Part shown: positions 53,707-64,000 of the stretch, one piece after another
Numbering within the stretch: position 1 is the stretch's first letter
Layout of the letters: each line of letters opens with the position of its first letter
From: Pyropia haitanensis
Taxonomy: Eukaryota > Rhodophyta > Bangiophyceae > Bangiales > Bangiaceae
Direction of reading: 5' to 3'
Assembly: GCA_008729055.1 (NCBI GenBank)
Contig: SDUX01000007.1
Location: 5,067,409 to 5,131,408 of the forward strand
Length of the DNA: 64,000 nucleotides
Made by a program: the position numbers and the translations under genes
Notes under the pieces: generated by a model
What the model was told of the DNA's origin: nothing
Database searches by the model: none
Seen by the model: the letters and a program-made list of their open reading frames with translations, nothing else

Positions 53707-55451
53707 ATGGGGGGAGGGGAGGAAGAAGTGCCGACGACCTTGTTACGGGACAAGCACATTGAGTACATTCTGTCTTTACAAGATGTATGGTTCCTTGTGG
53801 CGGCCGCGGGACCTCCTTCACCGATTCCTACGCGCGGTTTGCAGCCGTGGCGTGCTTGTGTTTGCGTGTGGGAACTGTGTTGTGACCGGCATGGCCGGTT
53901 GCTGAGTGAGCGTGTTCTGATACACATGACGCTTTGCCTATTGGTCCTGACACCTTCTCTCTACTTTCCCTTCTCCGTGTGCTCTGCTGTGCTCCGTTTT
54001 GCTTGAGAGTGGCGTAGAAGCAGGACTCTCCAGAGATGCTGTTTGCTGACCACCGCCGCCTGTCTGGTGTGTACTGGGCGGTAAGCGCGCTAGACTTGTT
54101 GGGCGCGCGGGACCGGCTGGATAAGGAAGCTATCGTTAGTTATGTGATGAACTGCTACCGGGAGGAGGAAGGTACGCGCGAGTGACGTGTTTCTTGGTGG
54201 GCAGCATGCCGATGCATCTCTCTGGGAGCTTCTATGCTGAACATCCTCTCCTGGTTTCTTATTGCTGACACTTTGGTGTGGTGGGGCGTGCGTCTCATCC
54301 GGTCGGGTCTCGATGCTGTCGTGTTGTTCCGGGTTACTGACGCGTGGCCGTGGTCGTGGGCTTGTTCTTGTGTTGCACGCTTATCATGTCTTGTGTGTGG
54401 TTGACAGGCGGCTTTGGGGGACATGTGGACCAAGATGCGCACATCCTCTATACCTTGAGTGCGCTTCAGGTTCTGGTTATGTATGACGCATTGAACCGGG
54501 TGGACGTAGACGCTGTCAGTCGCTGTACGTTTGAACGCGATGCGTCCGCTGTTCCAACCTGCATGCGGTCCCGTGTGTGCCCTGCTTGTGTGGTGGTGTG
54601 TGCTGTTTCCTCCTTGGGTTTGCAACACTCTGACAAAAATGAGCCGCTGCTTCACTGCTGCGTTCACTTTGCGCATCGTCCTTACCTTTGTATCCTTTCT
54701 CCTCTTTGCTGCCCTACTATTTGCAGTCGTTGGCTCCCTGCAGCTGCCCGACGGGTCTTTCATGGGCTCTCCCACCTCCCCTGAGGTCGACACTCGCTTC
54801 TCCTACTGTGCAATCCTGTCCGCCACCCTACTCAACCGTCGTTCTGTCCTTGACCTCCCGGCCGCAGGCGCCTTTCTCGCTTCGTGTACCAACTTTGACG
54901 GCGGGTACGGCTGCATCCCCGACGCCGAGTCCCACGCCGGCCAGATCTTTTGCGTGCTTGCTGCGCTGGCGCTGCTCGGTACGCCTACTCCCCCCGCGGC
55001 GGCGGCGCTGTGTGAGTGGCTAGCCTCTCGCCAACTCCCCTGTGGGGGCCTGAACGGGCGGCCGGACAAGAAGGAGGACGTGTGCTATTCATGGTGGGTT
55101 GTGGCCAGCCTCTCCATCCTCGGTCATGTGGGGTGGATTGACGCCGCCGCGCTACAACGGTTCGTGCTTGGCTGTCAAGACCCCGACGCCGGGGGGGTGG
55201 CGGACCGGGTGGGTGACCTTCCTGACGTCTTCCACACCTTCTTCGGGCTTGCTGCCCTGGACCTGCTGGGCGTGGGCGGACTTGGTGGCTCGGGGGGGGG
55301 GGTGGACCCAGTGTTTGCGCTGCCCCGCCAAGTGGTGGGACGGCTGCCCGCCGCGCGGGACCTCGGCTGGGGCGCGGATGGGCGGGCACCGGCATCGGGC
55401 GGGGGCGGGGGCACCGCTACCGCAGCCGTGGTGCCAACGCCAGCTGCGTAG
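53707..55451 (+). CDS. RABGGTB: Rab geranylgeranyltransferase (GGTase-II) beta subunit, four exons
   Basis: The exons I read are 53707-53784, 54024-54171, 54408-54524 and 54727-55451. They sum to 1,068 nt, exactly 356 codons, with no internal stop and phases 0, 1 and 1. With the alpha subunit and REP this enzyme attaches two geranylgeranyl groups to Rab GTPases. The product (355 residues, near the human 331) follows the family from start to end: LLRDKHIEYILSLQD, HRRLSGVYWAVSALDLLG, GGFGGHVDQDAHILYTLSAL, GSLQLPDGSFMGS, FDGGYGCIPDAESHAGQIFC, RQLPCGGLNGRPDKKEDVCY and DLPDVFHTFFGLAALDLLG. Zinc ligands are the Asp and Cys of KKEDVCYS (about 232 and 234) and the His of VFHTFFG (about 284), matching human D238/C240/H290. 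A Gly-rich tail extends the C-terminus. PRMT5 lies just upstream on the same strand. Confidence 0.95.
53785..54726 (+). other. Three introns of RABGGTB
   Basis: The introns are 53785-54023 (GTATGG...GCAG, 239 nt), 54172-54407 (GTACGC...ACAG, 236 nt) and 54525-54726 (GTACGT...GCAG, 202 nt). Each removes in-frame disruption and restores alignment to the enzyme family. They are T-rich compared with the exons, as is the intron at 49837-50091. Confidence 0.85.
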
Positions 55452-57056
55452 GTGCTGGCGGAAGGCGTGCGTCGCGCGTGCGCTGATGGCAGCTGTGTCG
55501 GGGATTGTGTGACACCATGCTCGTTCACGTGTCACTTTGGAGCGCACCCTCACCCCCGCGCGCGTTGCACTCGGTCCACTGTAGCGCGACACACACGGTA
55601 TGGCGGGGAAGACAAGCGCGTATGTTCGACGGCCATGCTTGACCACCATGAAGGAAGAGCTCTTTGTGTGGATGGGGCCGGCACAGTGCTCTACCCCCTA
55701 TGGGTTGGTCAAGTGCTCTACGCCCGTGGTCTATAGAAGTGCATCCTATCGGCATCCACTATACATAGTATGGGGGATGCACGTACAGAGCTGTGGTCGT
55801 CTTTACGAAAGGTCCCCCCTCTCTTGGCTTCCTTCCTATGCTCGATGTTTTTGCGGCACACTCGAGGGAGGGGCGTACCTTTACGCGTGGCACCTCAACT
55901 TTCGGGCGGGCCCGTGCGGACACGACGAAAATCTCCTCGTCGGCCACGGTCGTGCGGCACCGCCCCGCCGCCGCCGTGCGGCGTGCCCTACGCAACGCGC
56001 GCGGTTTCGGCTGCCGCACGACCCACCACCCGACAGTGGCTCGCGCGGGCAGCAGAAGGGGAGCACGCCCATCTTGGCGGCGGCGCGTGGCGCACCCAAC
56101 TGTGACAGGCGACCGCGGTCAGGGCCAGCTGGTGGCTCACCCATGGTCTGCGGGTGCTGTGGGCGGGTGCCGGGGTGGCGACCAGCCAGACGAAATCGTG
56201 CCGCCAGGCAGACAGGACGCGCGAGCGCCACCGCATGGGAGCGCCACGGCCGTCGGGCGAGGCCCCGTCCGCCAGCCAGTGGGCGGTGCCCAGCGGGGGC
56301 GGTCCGGGCTACGTAGGCGCCGCCATCCACCGCCAAGTGTATTCTGCGCGCGGAGAGGGCCCTGATACTTGAAAGTAGCGCCACTTGGCTGGCAGCCCCC
56401 CCCTCATCCTCGGCGCACGGCACGCTCCCACCGATGCGCCCTCCCCGCTCGCCCCAAAGACCCCCCAATCCGGCGCCGCCCGCGCCCTTCCGCGAGTGCC
56501 AGCGGTTTCAGCCGTCGCATCCCTGGTGGGGGCCCGCTGGCGCGAGCGCCGGGACGGGTAGGCCGGCATCCGGCCGCGACACCTCGACTCCAGTCGGGGC
56601 CGCTCTGCGCCAGCGTCCCCGCGTTGACGGACCCCCTTTGGCGGTCCGTGTCCCACATCCCCACCGCGCCACAGCCCTGAGGGTCGGCCCCGCGTGCAAT
56701 CCCCGGCCGCGGGTGCCCTCCCGTGCCCGCGAGTGCGCCGTACGCCACCGCGGCGCGCGCGCGCGTGCGCGCGTGCACGCGGCGGGCGGGCGGGTGGGTC
56801 GCGACGGGCCGAGGCGGTGCGACGCCCCCGCTGCTCCCGCCCGGCCGACGACCGGTTTGTGGTGCGCGGCGGTGGGTGGGACGGAAGCAGGAGAGTGGGC
56901 GGGGGGTAGAGGAGGGAGCGCGCGGTGGACCCGTGGGGCTTTGCTTCATCGTCTGTTGGCGGGCGGACGAGTTGCCAAGGGCGCACTCCGCCGTTACGCG
57001 AGGGCATTGTTTGGCCATCCTGACCAAGACGGCGTGGCGCCACTGGCACTTGTGCA
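55452..57056. other. Spacer upstream of the ABHD17-like gene
   Basis: About 1.6 kb. Several open frames on both strands encode only Arg/Pro/Ala/Gly-rich sequence. The left 400 bases are less GC-rich. No motif was identified. Confidence 0.5.
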
Positions 57057-58346
57057 ATGGGCGCCGCCCCGTCGTTACCCGCGGCGTGGGCGACCGACGC
57101 CCCCAGCCGGCCACCCACCTACACCCTCGACGGCGACGTGCTGCGGCGAGATGCTCCGCCGCCTGGGGCCCATGACGGGTCGATGGCGGTGGCGGCGGCA
57201 GTAGCGGCAGCGGCGGCGGCGACACCCGCCACGTACGAGCTGGTGTGGATCCCGCGACGGGACCTGCCCGTCCTCCGCCGCCATGAGGTGGACCGCCCGG
57301 CGGCGGTCGGACGCTCTGGCTCGCGCGGCGGTGGCGGTGACGACGCGCGCGTGGCTGCTGTGGACCCGGCCACGAGCCGCCTGCCCGCCATTTTGGTGCG
57401 TGGTGGTGGCCGCCGAGCAGGCGGTATTGTGCTGCTGCTGGCGCACGGGGACGGGGAGGACTTGGGCGACGTCGCTGGGCAGGCAGAGCGCCTGGCGGCC
57501 GCCCTGCGGGTAGACGTGCTGGCTTATGAGCTCAGTGGCTGGGGGCGGGCACCGGTAGTTGGTCTGGCCGCCGCCCAGGGGGGGGCGGCTGCTGCCGGCG
57601 CCGGCGGGGTGGACCGTGATGGCCTGGACGGGAGCACCGATGAGGACGAACACGCGGATGATGCCGAGACGCCCCTTCACCCTGCCCGTGCCCGCCGCCC
57701 GCCATCGGCGGCCACGCTCGCCGCCGACGCGCGTGCGGCCTACGCGTACGCCACCACCCGCCTGGGTGGCCGCGGCGGCTCGGCCGTCCGGCGGGTAGTG
57801 GCGGTTGGGCGTGGTGCTGGCGCGCTGGCCGCCGCCGGCCTGGCGGCCACGCCTGGCGTGCGCCTCGCGGGGCTGGTGCTCGCCTCCCCACCGCCGGCGG
57901 CGGTCGCGGCTGCCACCAACGCGGCCGCGCCGCCGCTGTGGGGCGGAGCAGGCGCGCCGCCGGGGCGGCGGGTGGCCGCCCCGACGGCGCCGCCCGTGTG
58001 TCCAGTGCTGGTCGTGCACGATCGGGGAGACGATGCCGTGCCACTAGACGCAGACGCGTTGCGGAGAGCCACGAAGCTCCCCGGCCGACCGGGCCGCCCG
58101 CCCGCCCTTGGACTGTCGGGGCGGGGGGGGGGGCGGCGGCCGCCGCCGCCGCTGCCCACGCGGCTACCGCGGCCACGGCCGCCGCGGCGGCGGCAGCGAG
58201 CGCCGCCTCAGCCGCGGCAACGGTCGCGGGCGCGGGCGGCTTGGCAGCTCCGTCCGTGGTGGCCCACCTGCGTCGCTTCCTTCGCTCCCTGCGCTATCGT
58301 CGGATATCCGCTGAGCCGGGCACTTCGTTTTGCACGTCGACGGTGA
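57057..58346 (+). CDS. ABHD17-like alpha/beta hydrolase with altered nucleophile elbow
   Basis: From the ATG at 57057 the fold's landmarks appear in order: strand VLLLAHGDGEDLGDV with the oxyanion HG (about residue 130), YELSGWGRA (about 157-165), a variable acidic insert, the elbow VVAVGRGAGALAA (about 250), and PVLVVHDRGDDAVPLD carrying the acid. The order and spacing match ABHD17 depalmitoylases (HGN..DLG, YSGYG, GQSIG). Here, however, GQSIG is replaced by GRGAG, so the catalytic serine is missing in the sequence as given. The region of the catalytic His falls just after an 11-G run (58123-58133). Beyond it this frame becomes Arg/Pro noise, while the frame starting there continues sensibly (VVAHLRRFLRSLR, like the ABHD17 C-terminal helix) into the next feature. 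One gene interrupted by a homopolymer indel is likely. Confidence 0.65.
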   Translation: MGAAPSLPAAWATDAPSRPPTYTLDGDVLRRDAPPPGAHDGSMAVAAAVAAAAAATPATYELVWIPRRDLPVLRRHEVDRPAAVGRSGSRGGGGDDARVAAVDPATSRLPAILVRGGGRRAGGIVLLLAHGDGEDLGDVAGQAERLAAALRVDVLAYELSGWGRAPVVGLAAAQGGAAAAGAGGVDRDGLDGSTDEDEHADDAETPLHPARARRPPSAATLAADARAAYAYATTRLGGRGGSAVRRVVAVGRGAGALAAAGLAATPGVRLAGLVLASPPPAAVAAATNAAAPPLWGGAGAPPGRRVAAPTAPPVCPVLVVHDRGDDAVPLDADALRRATKLPGRPGRPPALGLSGRGGGRRPPPPLPTRLPRPRPPRRRQRAPPQPRQRSRARAAWQLRPWWPTCVASFAPCAIVGYPLSRALRFARRR

Positions 58347-61300
58347 CCGCGTCCGCCGCGGCTGGCGCGCCCAGCCGCACCGTCGTGTCGGTGCCATCCA
58401 TGTTGTCGGCCGCGGCGGCTGTGACTTCCGCACCAGGTGTCGCGTTCCCAACGTCTGAATGGGAGGACAGCTCCGCCTGGGACAGTCGCCGCGTGTCTAT
58501 GATGACAGGAGGGGAGCGGCGGTCGAGCGCTGCCTGGGACAGCCGCCGCTCGTCGGCGGTGGGGGGGGGGGAGCCGCTGTCAGGCACCGTCTTTTCGGTA
58601 GGCTCATCCGCGGGCGGGTGGCTCGCCCATGGGGGGGGCGCCGGTGGCGGTGCTGGCTGGGAGGGCACCACGGGTGGCGGCCGCGGTGGCACTGAAGGCG
58701 GTGGCGGCGGCGGTTGGGGGGATCATGTCGCTGATGACTCCTCTTCGTCTGACGCGGACAGCACGGAAGCGGGCTTTGAGGACGATGATGACGCGCTGCT
58801 TGGCGGTGGCGGCGGTGTCGGTGGCGTTGATCATGTCGATGTCCATGATTCCAGTCTCGCCGCCATCAGCCCTGGACTCCCCCGCCTCCCCCGCGCTCAG
58901 CGGCAGCCACCGTTGCTCAGCGTCAGCGGCAGTCTTGGATGTGGCAGTGGCCCGCTGAGCGAGTGGGGCATGGGCGGCGGGGATGGCATTGTAGCCCTGG
59001 TGTTTGCCACTATTGTCGATGCGGCATCGCATTACGCTCTGGTTGTCGGGGGGTCGAGCGAGGGTGTGCGGGACAGGTCAGGCGAGGCCGCCCCAGCATC
59101 CCTACCACTGCCGCGATCTACTCATGCCACCCGTGCGCGAGCAGCTGGGACAATGGCGGAGGCGGCAGCAGCCGCTGACCGCATAGGCTCCTCGCGGTCG
59201 ACGCGAGAGCGCCTGTCGGGGAGTCGCGGACGGCCATTGTCAGGAGCGGGAGCGCTGTGGACGCGGCCGATTGCGACTCCGCCACCCGTGTCACCGCCTT
59301 CGCCAGCGGTGGCAGTGGAGACGTACCCCGCCGAGGCTTTTCCAGGCGGGGCGGCCCAAGCACGTCCGTCGGCGGGCGCGACGACGGCGGCAGCCAAGGC
59401 GGCCGCCGCCGCCGCTGCCGCTGCTGCTGCTGCTTCGGCTCTCGGACCGATGGACAGCTTCAACGATATTGGCGCAACGTCCGTGTCGACGCTGCCGTCT
59501 GTGGAGGATGCCCCGCCTCTTCAGCCCCCGCTTGTTCCGCCGTCGGTGCCACGACCCGCGCCACTTCCGGTGACCGCTGCGGCAGCGGCGCCCGCAGTGC
59601 CAACGTGGCACGCGCCTCCTGTGGCGCCCGCGACGCGCGGCACTGCGAACTGCTTGCCGAGCCCGTTCATCACGATGGCCATTCCTCCCGGCGTCACACC
59701 AGCGCACGTGAATCCCGTGACTGGCGCGCGCGTGGCGGGTGCAGTGGTGGTTGCGGTCTCATCAACGGTGCCACCGGGGGGCCGCTATGGCGCAACGTCC
59801 CCGCACGACGTGCCTTCGCCTGCGGCAGCGGTGGTGCCCGTCTTGCCGGCCGCGTCGGCCGACACGACTGCGTCTCCCAATAGTGGTAGCGACCACCAGG
59901 TGTCCAACAGCAAGGTGTACAACTTTATGCTGCTCGATGAGGGCTGCTGGCCGACGTCGGCGGCGGGGACATCTGCAGCCAACTCGTCTCACGGCCGCCG
60001 TCGCCGCCGCCGCCGCCGCAGCGGCGTCACTGTTACGTCCCCGACAGCTTCAGTAAGCACTACAGCAACGGGCACGGAAGATGCTGGGACGTCAATGGAG
60101 GGGGTAGATGCGGGAGGGTCCCCTCATCTGCGCGCCGTCCCTGGCGCGGCGTCACCTGATTCGATTCGGGAGGCACCACCGCTTTCCACTCGAGTCCTCC
60201 CGCCGCCCGACTCTCTCTTCGCTTCCTTTGCGGGGAAGAGTGGCACCGCCACTGTTGCATCGGGGCCCCCACGCCCGCTTCGCCCGAAGGCGTTGATAGG
60301 CAATGGCGAAAGCGTCAGCGGCACGACAAGAGAAGGCGGCTCGGTGACCCCGCAGGTGGCGCCGTTGACGACCGTTGGGGGAGCAGCGGGAGCGGCTCGA
60401 GCGTCGGACTCTCCGCCCACACCGCCCCCTAGATCACCCGGAGGGCATGCGATGCCATCGTCGCCGTTGCTCGCGGCAGCGGACGGCCACGACGGCGATG
60501 TCTCCGATGAGCAGTTGACAGCAGCGTCGGTGGCGGCAGTGCAAGACAGCCTGCGGGCAGCCTACGCGGCCCGCGACGATTTTTTCTCGCCTGACCACAT
60601 TGACGTGTCGTCCTCGGCCGATGAAGATGACAACATCTCTGACTTTGCTGATGGCACACCGAAGACACCGACGGCAGGGGCGGTGGCTGCTGTGGCGGCG
60701 GCAGCCGCAGCTGCGGCCGCGCCCCCAAAGCCGGGCATGCCACGGGTGGCGGCCGGCAGTTCCACCGTCGTCGACACTGCCGACGCTGTCGCGGACGCAG
60801 CCACTCATGAGGCTGTTGATGTGCTTTGGACGCAAGGCGACGCATCATTCAATGGAAACGGAGGCTCGCGCGTCCAGCGGGCGCTGTCTGCTTCACCGTC
60901 TTTTCCGCAGTCGCCTCCTAGCGGGTCAATAGGAGGCGACGCGCGGTGGCCAACTCGGCAGGATGGGCTCTATGCTGACGACGGGGGTTGCGTGGCTGTT
61001 GCTACCCTCGACAGACCGTCACAAGGAGGTGGGAGGGGGGCACGTGCGCGACCAGCGTTGGTTCGTAGCCACTCCTCGGTTGCGTCCCTGTCGGGTTCGC
61101 AAGCGCCATCAACGGGGACTTCGTCTACCGCTGGGCAGCCATCCACCACTGGCACCCGCAGCGCTCCTCGTCGTGGGCCGCCCCAGTCGCGTGGGCCCGC
61201 TTCGAGGTCAGCGGCGGCTGCCGTCCCCACACCCAACGAAGGTTCGTCCTCCTTGCGACGGCGTGGTCTCCGCTTCCGCCGCCCTCCCGCCGACGCCCGC

Positions 61301-62161
61301 GCGGCAGCGTCGGTCGCGCCTCCGCCTTCCTCCGCCGCCGACGAGGACCTCCTACCAATGCCCCCCCATTCGGCTGCTCATGCAATGGTCTCTGCTGCCG
61401 CGGCAGCAGCGTCCCCAGCAGCAATTGCCGCTGCCGCTCGGGTGCGTGCATCGGCGGGGAGTTTTCCCGCACCTGGTGGTGGCGGCGGGGTCGAAAGTGT
61501 TGGCGGCGGCGGCGGCGCGTCGTCAGCGGGCGTTGATGCTGGTGGCATGTCCGACCGGGGGTCCCCTGCCGCGACAGCAGGCGCAAGCGCTGCCACGGCG
61601 ACGACCGACAAGGCGACGGCGGCGGCAGGGAGCAGCTCGCCGTACCGACGTCTGGCAAATGCTCTCGGCAAGCGCCGCGTCTTCGCTGGGGGGGCGGCAC
61701 CGGGTGCAGATGGAGCCGCGTCGCCTGTGCGGGCGAGCGTGGACTGGCGGCAGCCGGGGGCGCAGCGCCACAGCGCCGAGGTGTGGCGCCCCGACGTGGT
61801 CGACGCCCTCGGCAGTGATGGCGGCGGCAGTCGCCGACCTGCGCCTGGGCCGCAGCGGCAAGCTCCCTGGTTCGGAGCTCCTCCAGGTGCTGCCGCCGAC
61901 GATTCGTCGAGGCTCCATCGCCTCCACCGGGTGGGTGGTGACGTACCTGGAGCGGGGCCTTCGGCTGCTGCCGCCGGTGTCTACGACCGTGGTGGCGGCG
62001 GCAGCGGCCGCGGGGCAGGCGGCCTCTTTTCCCGTCTACGCGGGGTCCGGCGGGGGGGTGGCGGGGGTCGCGGCGGGGCGACCTTCCCCCGAGCAGGGGG
62101 CGTGGCGCCTCAGCCGGCTGACGTCGAGTGTGGGGGGGGGTTGTTTCGTCGGCAACGGTGA
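58134..62161 (+). CDS. Long disordered Ser/Ala/Gly-rich tail, probably continuous with the ABHD17-like hydrolase
   Basis: This frame is open for about 1,340 codons and ends in TGA at 62159. Its first 50 codons hold a helix (VVAHLRRFLRSLRYRR) that fits the end of an alpha/beta hydrolase. The rest is disordered with signal-like islands: SAWDSRRVSMM and AAWDSRRSSAV (a repeated RRxS unit), an acidic DDSSSSDADSTEAGFEDDDD, KVYNFMLLDEGCWPTSA, DDFFSPDHIDVSSSADEDDN, FADGTPKTPTAG, and SSSPYRRLANALGKRRVF. Codon use is less extreme than in the simple-repeat deserts, and homopolymeric amino-acid runs are limited, which argues for coding. There is no domain. Either it is the C-terminal part of the preceding gene or a separate gene starting at an ATG near 58404. 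The opposite-strand frames are shadows. Confidence 0.55.
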
Positions 62162-64000
62162 AGCGGTGAGCCCGTTTGGTGAGGATGGGGATTGGAGAGG
62201 GAGGGGCGGAAAGAAGGATGCCTGCTGTACGCTGCTCCGTTTGACTTGGAAGGTGACGCGTCAATTGCTGCGCTGCCCCCTCTCACTGGCAAGGCCGGCT
62301 GCGGTGGCGTCTCGTTTAGGGAAGCGGCGGGGGTGGCCTCGCGCGGTGCCGTCGGTGAAGGCGGCGGCCGCAGCGGGGACGGCCGTCTGCGCGCCCCAGA
62401 TCCCCCGCCGTGCCGCCCAGAACGCGGCCGGCGCCTCGGCGTGGCGCGGCCGTGCAGAGCGCCCGCCCCGGCGGCTGCGGCGCGGAGTGGCGGCGGTGTC
62501 GTGACACGGGCGGCGGTGGGCCCGCCCCCCGCCGCCGCGTAGCCGCCGCCGCCGCTGCCGCCGCCGCTGCCGCCGCGGCGATGTGCCGCTACTGGCCGCC
62601 GCACGCCCCCCGCCGGCGGCGGCGGTCGACGTTCCCGGCGGGCGCACCAGCCGGCTGCACGCTGGCGGCAGGCGGGCACGTGCTGTCACCGGCAAGGCCT
62701 GACCATACCCCATCGGCAGGGGGTCAACCGCTCAGAGGGCCGCGCCGCCGCCACCCGGTGCGGACCCTCCTTCGACCTCGGGGGAGACGCGCCGCCGCCA
62801 CCAGCACCGAAGACAGAGGGTGGGGGGGAGGGGACGTCGGGGGAGGTACCACGTGGTTGCCCGCAAGCAACCTCTGAAGTCCAAACGCTTATGGGGTGGA
62901 GGGGTCACCGCAGGTGGGGGCACTCGGGCGGGGCGGAAGGATGACACACAGGCCGGGGGGGGGGGGGGGGGGCGAAGCTGAGCGGACAGGGCGACCGACG
63001 AAGCGTCCCTCCATTCTCAATCACTGTCACTGGAACTACCCTCGGGGCACACCAGTCTCGTGATGGCGTCGACACGAGACCACATCGTAGGCGGTTGCCT
63101 CTCTTCGTAAAGGTGAGCAGGCGGGTTTGCTCCGTACCCGCCGGTTGGACCCTCCTGCAGCCGCCATGGTGTCCCACCGTCACCGACCCTTCAGGCCAAG
63201 TGCGCCGCCGCCGTGCCCGCCCGCCCTGTCCGCCCAGAGCGGTGGGCTCTGAACGACCCCGAGGGGGGGGCGGTGTGGGCGGAGGGCAACTGCAGCAGGG
63301 GCCGAAAGGGCGGGGGTGTGGGGATTCACGGCATCTGGCCAAGGTGCAGAGAGGGCACGCATGGGGTGGAGAGGACACGCCCGTCACCGCTTCCATTGAC
63401 TCGGACAGAAGTGACCGAAAGGGGAGGGGAGGGGAGGGGGGGGATGCGGGCGGACCCACCGCGGGTCCCCGCGTCCGTGGCGCTCCGCAGCAGCGGGATC
63501 ATGGCCGCCCCAGCGGCGCGGTGGGCTCCGTGTTCGACCCTTTAGACCGAGCGGGCCGTCACCGTGCCCACCCGCCCTGTCCGAGCAGGGCGGTACGCGT
63601 AGCAAGTGGAGCAGCCCAGGGGGCTGAGGGGGAGGGACGCTGGGGGGCAACTGCAGCATGAAGAGAAGGGGTGAGGGTGTAGGGTACGACAGCTTCTCGC
63701 TCAAGAGGCCGGGAGCCCGCGCGTGAGGCGCGGAAGCCACGCTCGTCACCGTGTCCATTGACCCCCTCGCCGCCTCAGCGACGTCCCAGCTGCCAACGCG
63801 GCGCGCAGCCCGCGCCGAGGGACTGCATGGACGGGCGGCACGGCATCGAGTGCAAAGAAAAAATAGAAGACAAAAAAAAAAACAGAATCCCTTCGCAGCC
63901 ACGGCCATGGGTCGAGGGGTCGGCCGCCGCCGGCCGTCGCGGTGCGGGGGTGATGGGCGGTTCTTTGGTGGGGAGAGGGAGGCGGGACGGGCGAGAAGGC
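62162..64000. other. 3' spacer with tandem repeat
   Basis: No ORF here is convincing. A frame at 62192-62542 begins in protein-like fashion (CLLYAAPFDLEGDASIAALP), but it follows a stop in the same frame and soon turns to noise. The right part holds a two-copy tandem repeat. The last 150 bases include an A-rich run. Confidence 0.5.
63166..63870. repeat. Diverged two-copy tandem repeat, about 350-360 bp units
   Basis: CCGCCCTGTCCG...GGCGGT occurs at about 63221 and 63572 (351 bases apart). GGGCAACTGCAGCA is repeated. GTCACCG(C/T)(T/G)TCCATTGAC occurs at 63383 and 63745 (362 apart). Order is conserved, but many substitutions and indels separate the copies. The unit begins near a CGACCCTT(C/T)AG motif (63186 and 63537). 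Confidence 0.65.

Noticed and set aside
56309..57118. Minus-strand ORFs of about 270 codons upstream of the hydrolase
   Set aside because: Arg/Gly/Pro/Ala composition, overlapping starts and no domain; likely promoter-region noise.
60963..62504. A 513-codon plus-strand ORF overlapping the hydrolase tail
   Set aside because: It is a shifted frame of the 58134-62161 coding sequence, rich in Arg/Pro/Leu.

Overview
This window is a strongly GC-rich stretch of a eukaryotic nuclear genome. It holds single genes on both strands with no operons, a mitochondrial 2-oxoglutarate dehydrogenase E1, a mitochondrial ribosomal protein, a spliceosomal WD40 protein, PRMT5 and a Rab prenyltransferase subunit. 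Third codon positions are nearly all G or C. Introns are few, short (202-255 nt) and GT-AG, and were found only between 49.7 and 55.5 kb. Simple repeats and long C/G homopolymers fill the gaps. Together with triple helicase-associated (HA) domains and a germin-like cupin, this suggests an alga, most likely a bangiophyte red alga of the Porphyra/Pyropia type. That placement is inference, not proof.

Layout. 0-0.3 kb: 3' end of a membrane protein (DUF3054-like). 1.0-1.6 kb: decayed tandem repeat. 1.7-5.2 kb (-): triple HA-domain protein with a huge low-complexity tail. 5.2-8.1 kb: homopolymer-rich spacer. 8.1-17.5 kb: about 9 kb of lower-GC DNA without intact genes, holding decayed coding relics on the minus strand and a 53-bp-arm inverted repeat. 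17.6-18.7 kb (+): glycerophosphodiester phosphodiesterase. 18.7-22.6 kb: simple-repeat desert. 22.6-23.6 kb (+): frame-broken helical protein. 23.9-24.65 kb (-): germin-like cupin. 27.0-28.7 kb (+): PRL1/Prp46. 29.0-31.6 kb (-): alanine-rich tail-anchored coiled-coil candidate. 32.9-36.1 kb (+): 2-oxoglutarate dehydrogenase E1. 36.9-39.8 kb (-): VID27-like. 40.3-41.5 kb (-): uL29m. 42.3-43.6 kb (+): unknown serine-rich protein. 45.0-45.3 kb (+): short ORF or first exon. 47.7-48.3 kb (+): secreted Spondin_N protein. 49.8-50.5 kb (+): two-exon helical protein. 51.0-53.1 kb (+): PRMT5. 53.7-55.5 kb (+): four-exon RABGGTB. 57.1-62.2 kb (+): ABHD17-like hydrolase running, across a G-run, into a roughly 1,300-residue disordered tail. 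63.2-63.9 kb: two-copy tandem repeat.

The genes do not form one pathway. Most are housekeeping: splicing (PRL1), TCA cycle (E1), mitochondrial translation (uL29m), Rab prenylation and arginine methylation. A recurring theme is that frame breaks in otherwise convincing genes (GDPD, the helical protein, VID27, the hydrolase) fall at C/G homopolymers or GC trinucleotide repeats. That points to assembly errors or very labile coding repeats. No clearly new multi-gene system was found. The most unusual items are the decayed coding relics with an inverted repeat at 10-14 kb, the hydrolase with a missing nucleophile and a giant tail, the Ala-rich tail-anchored protein, and the HA-domain protein with stacked repeat tracts.
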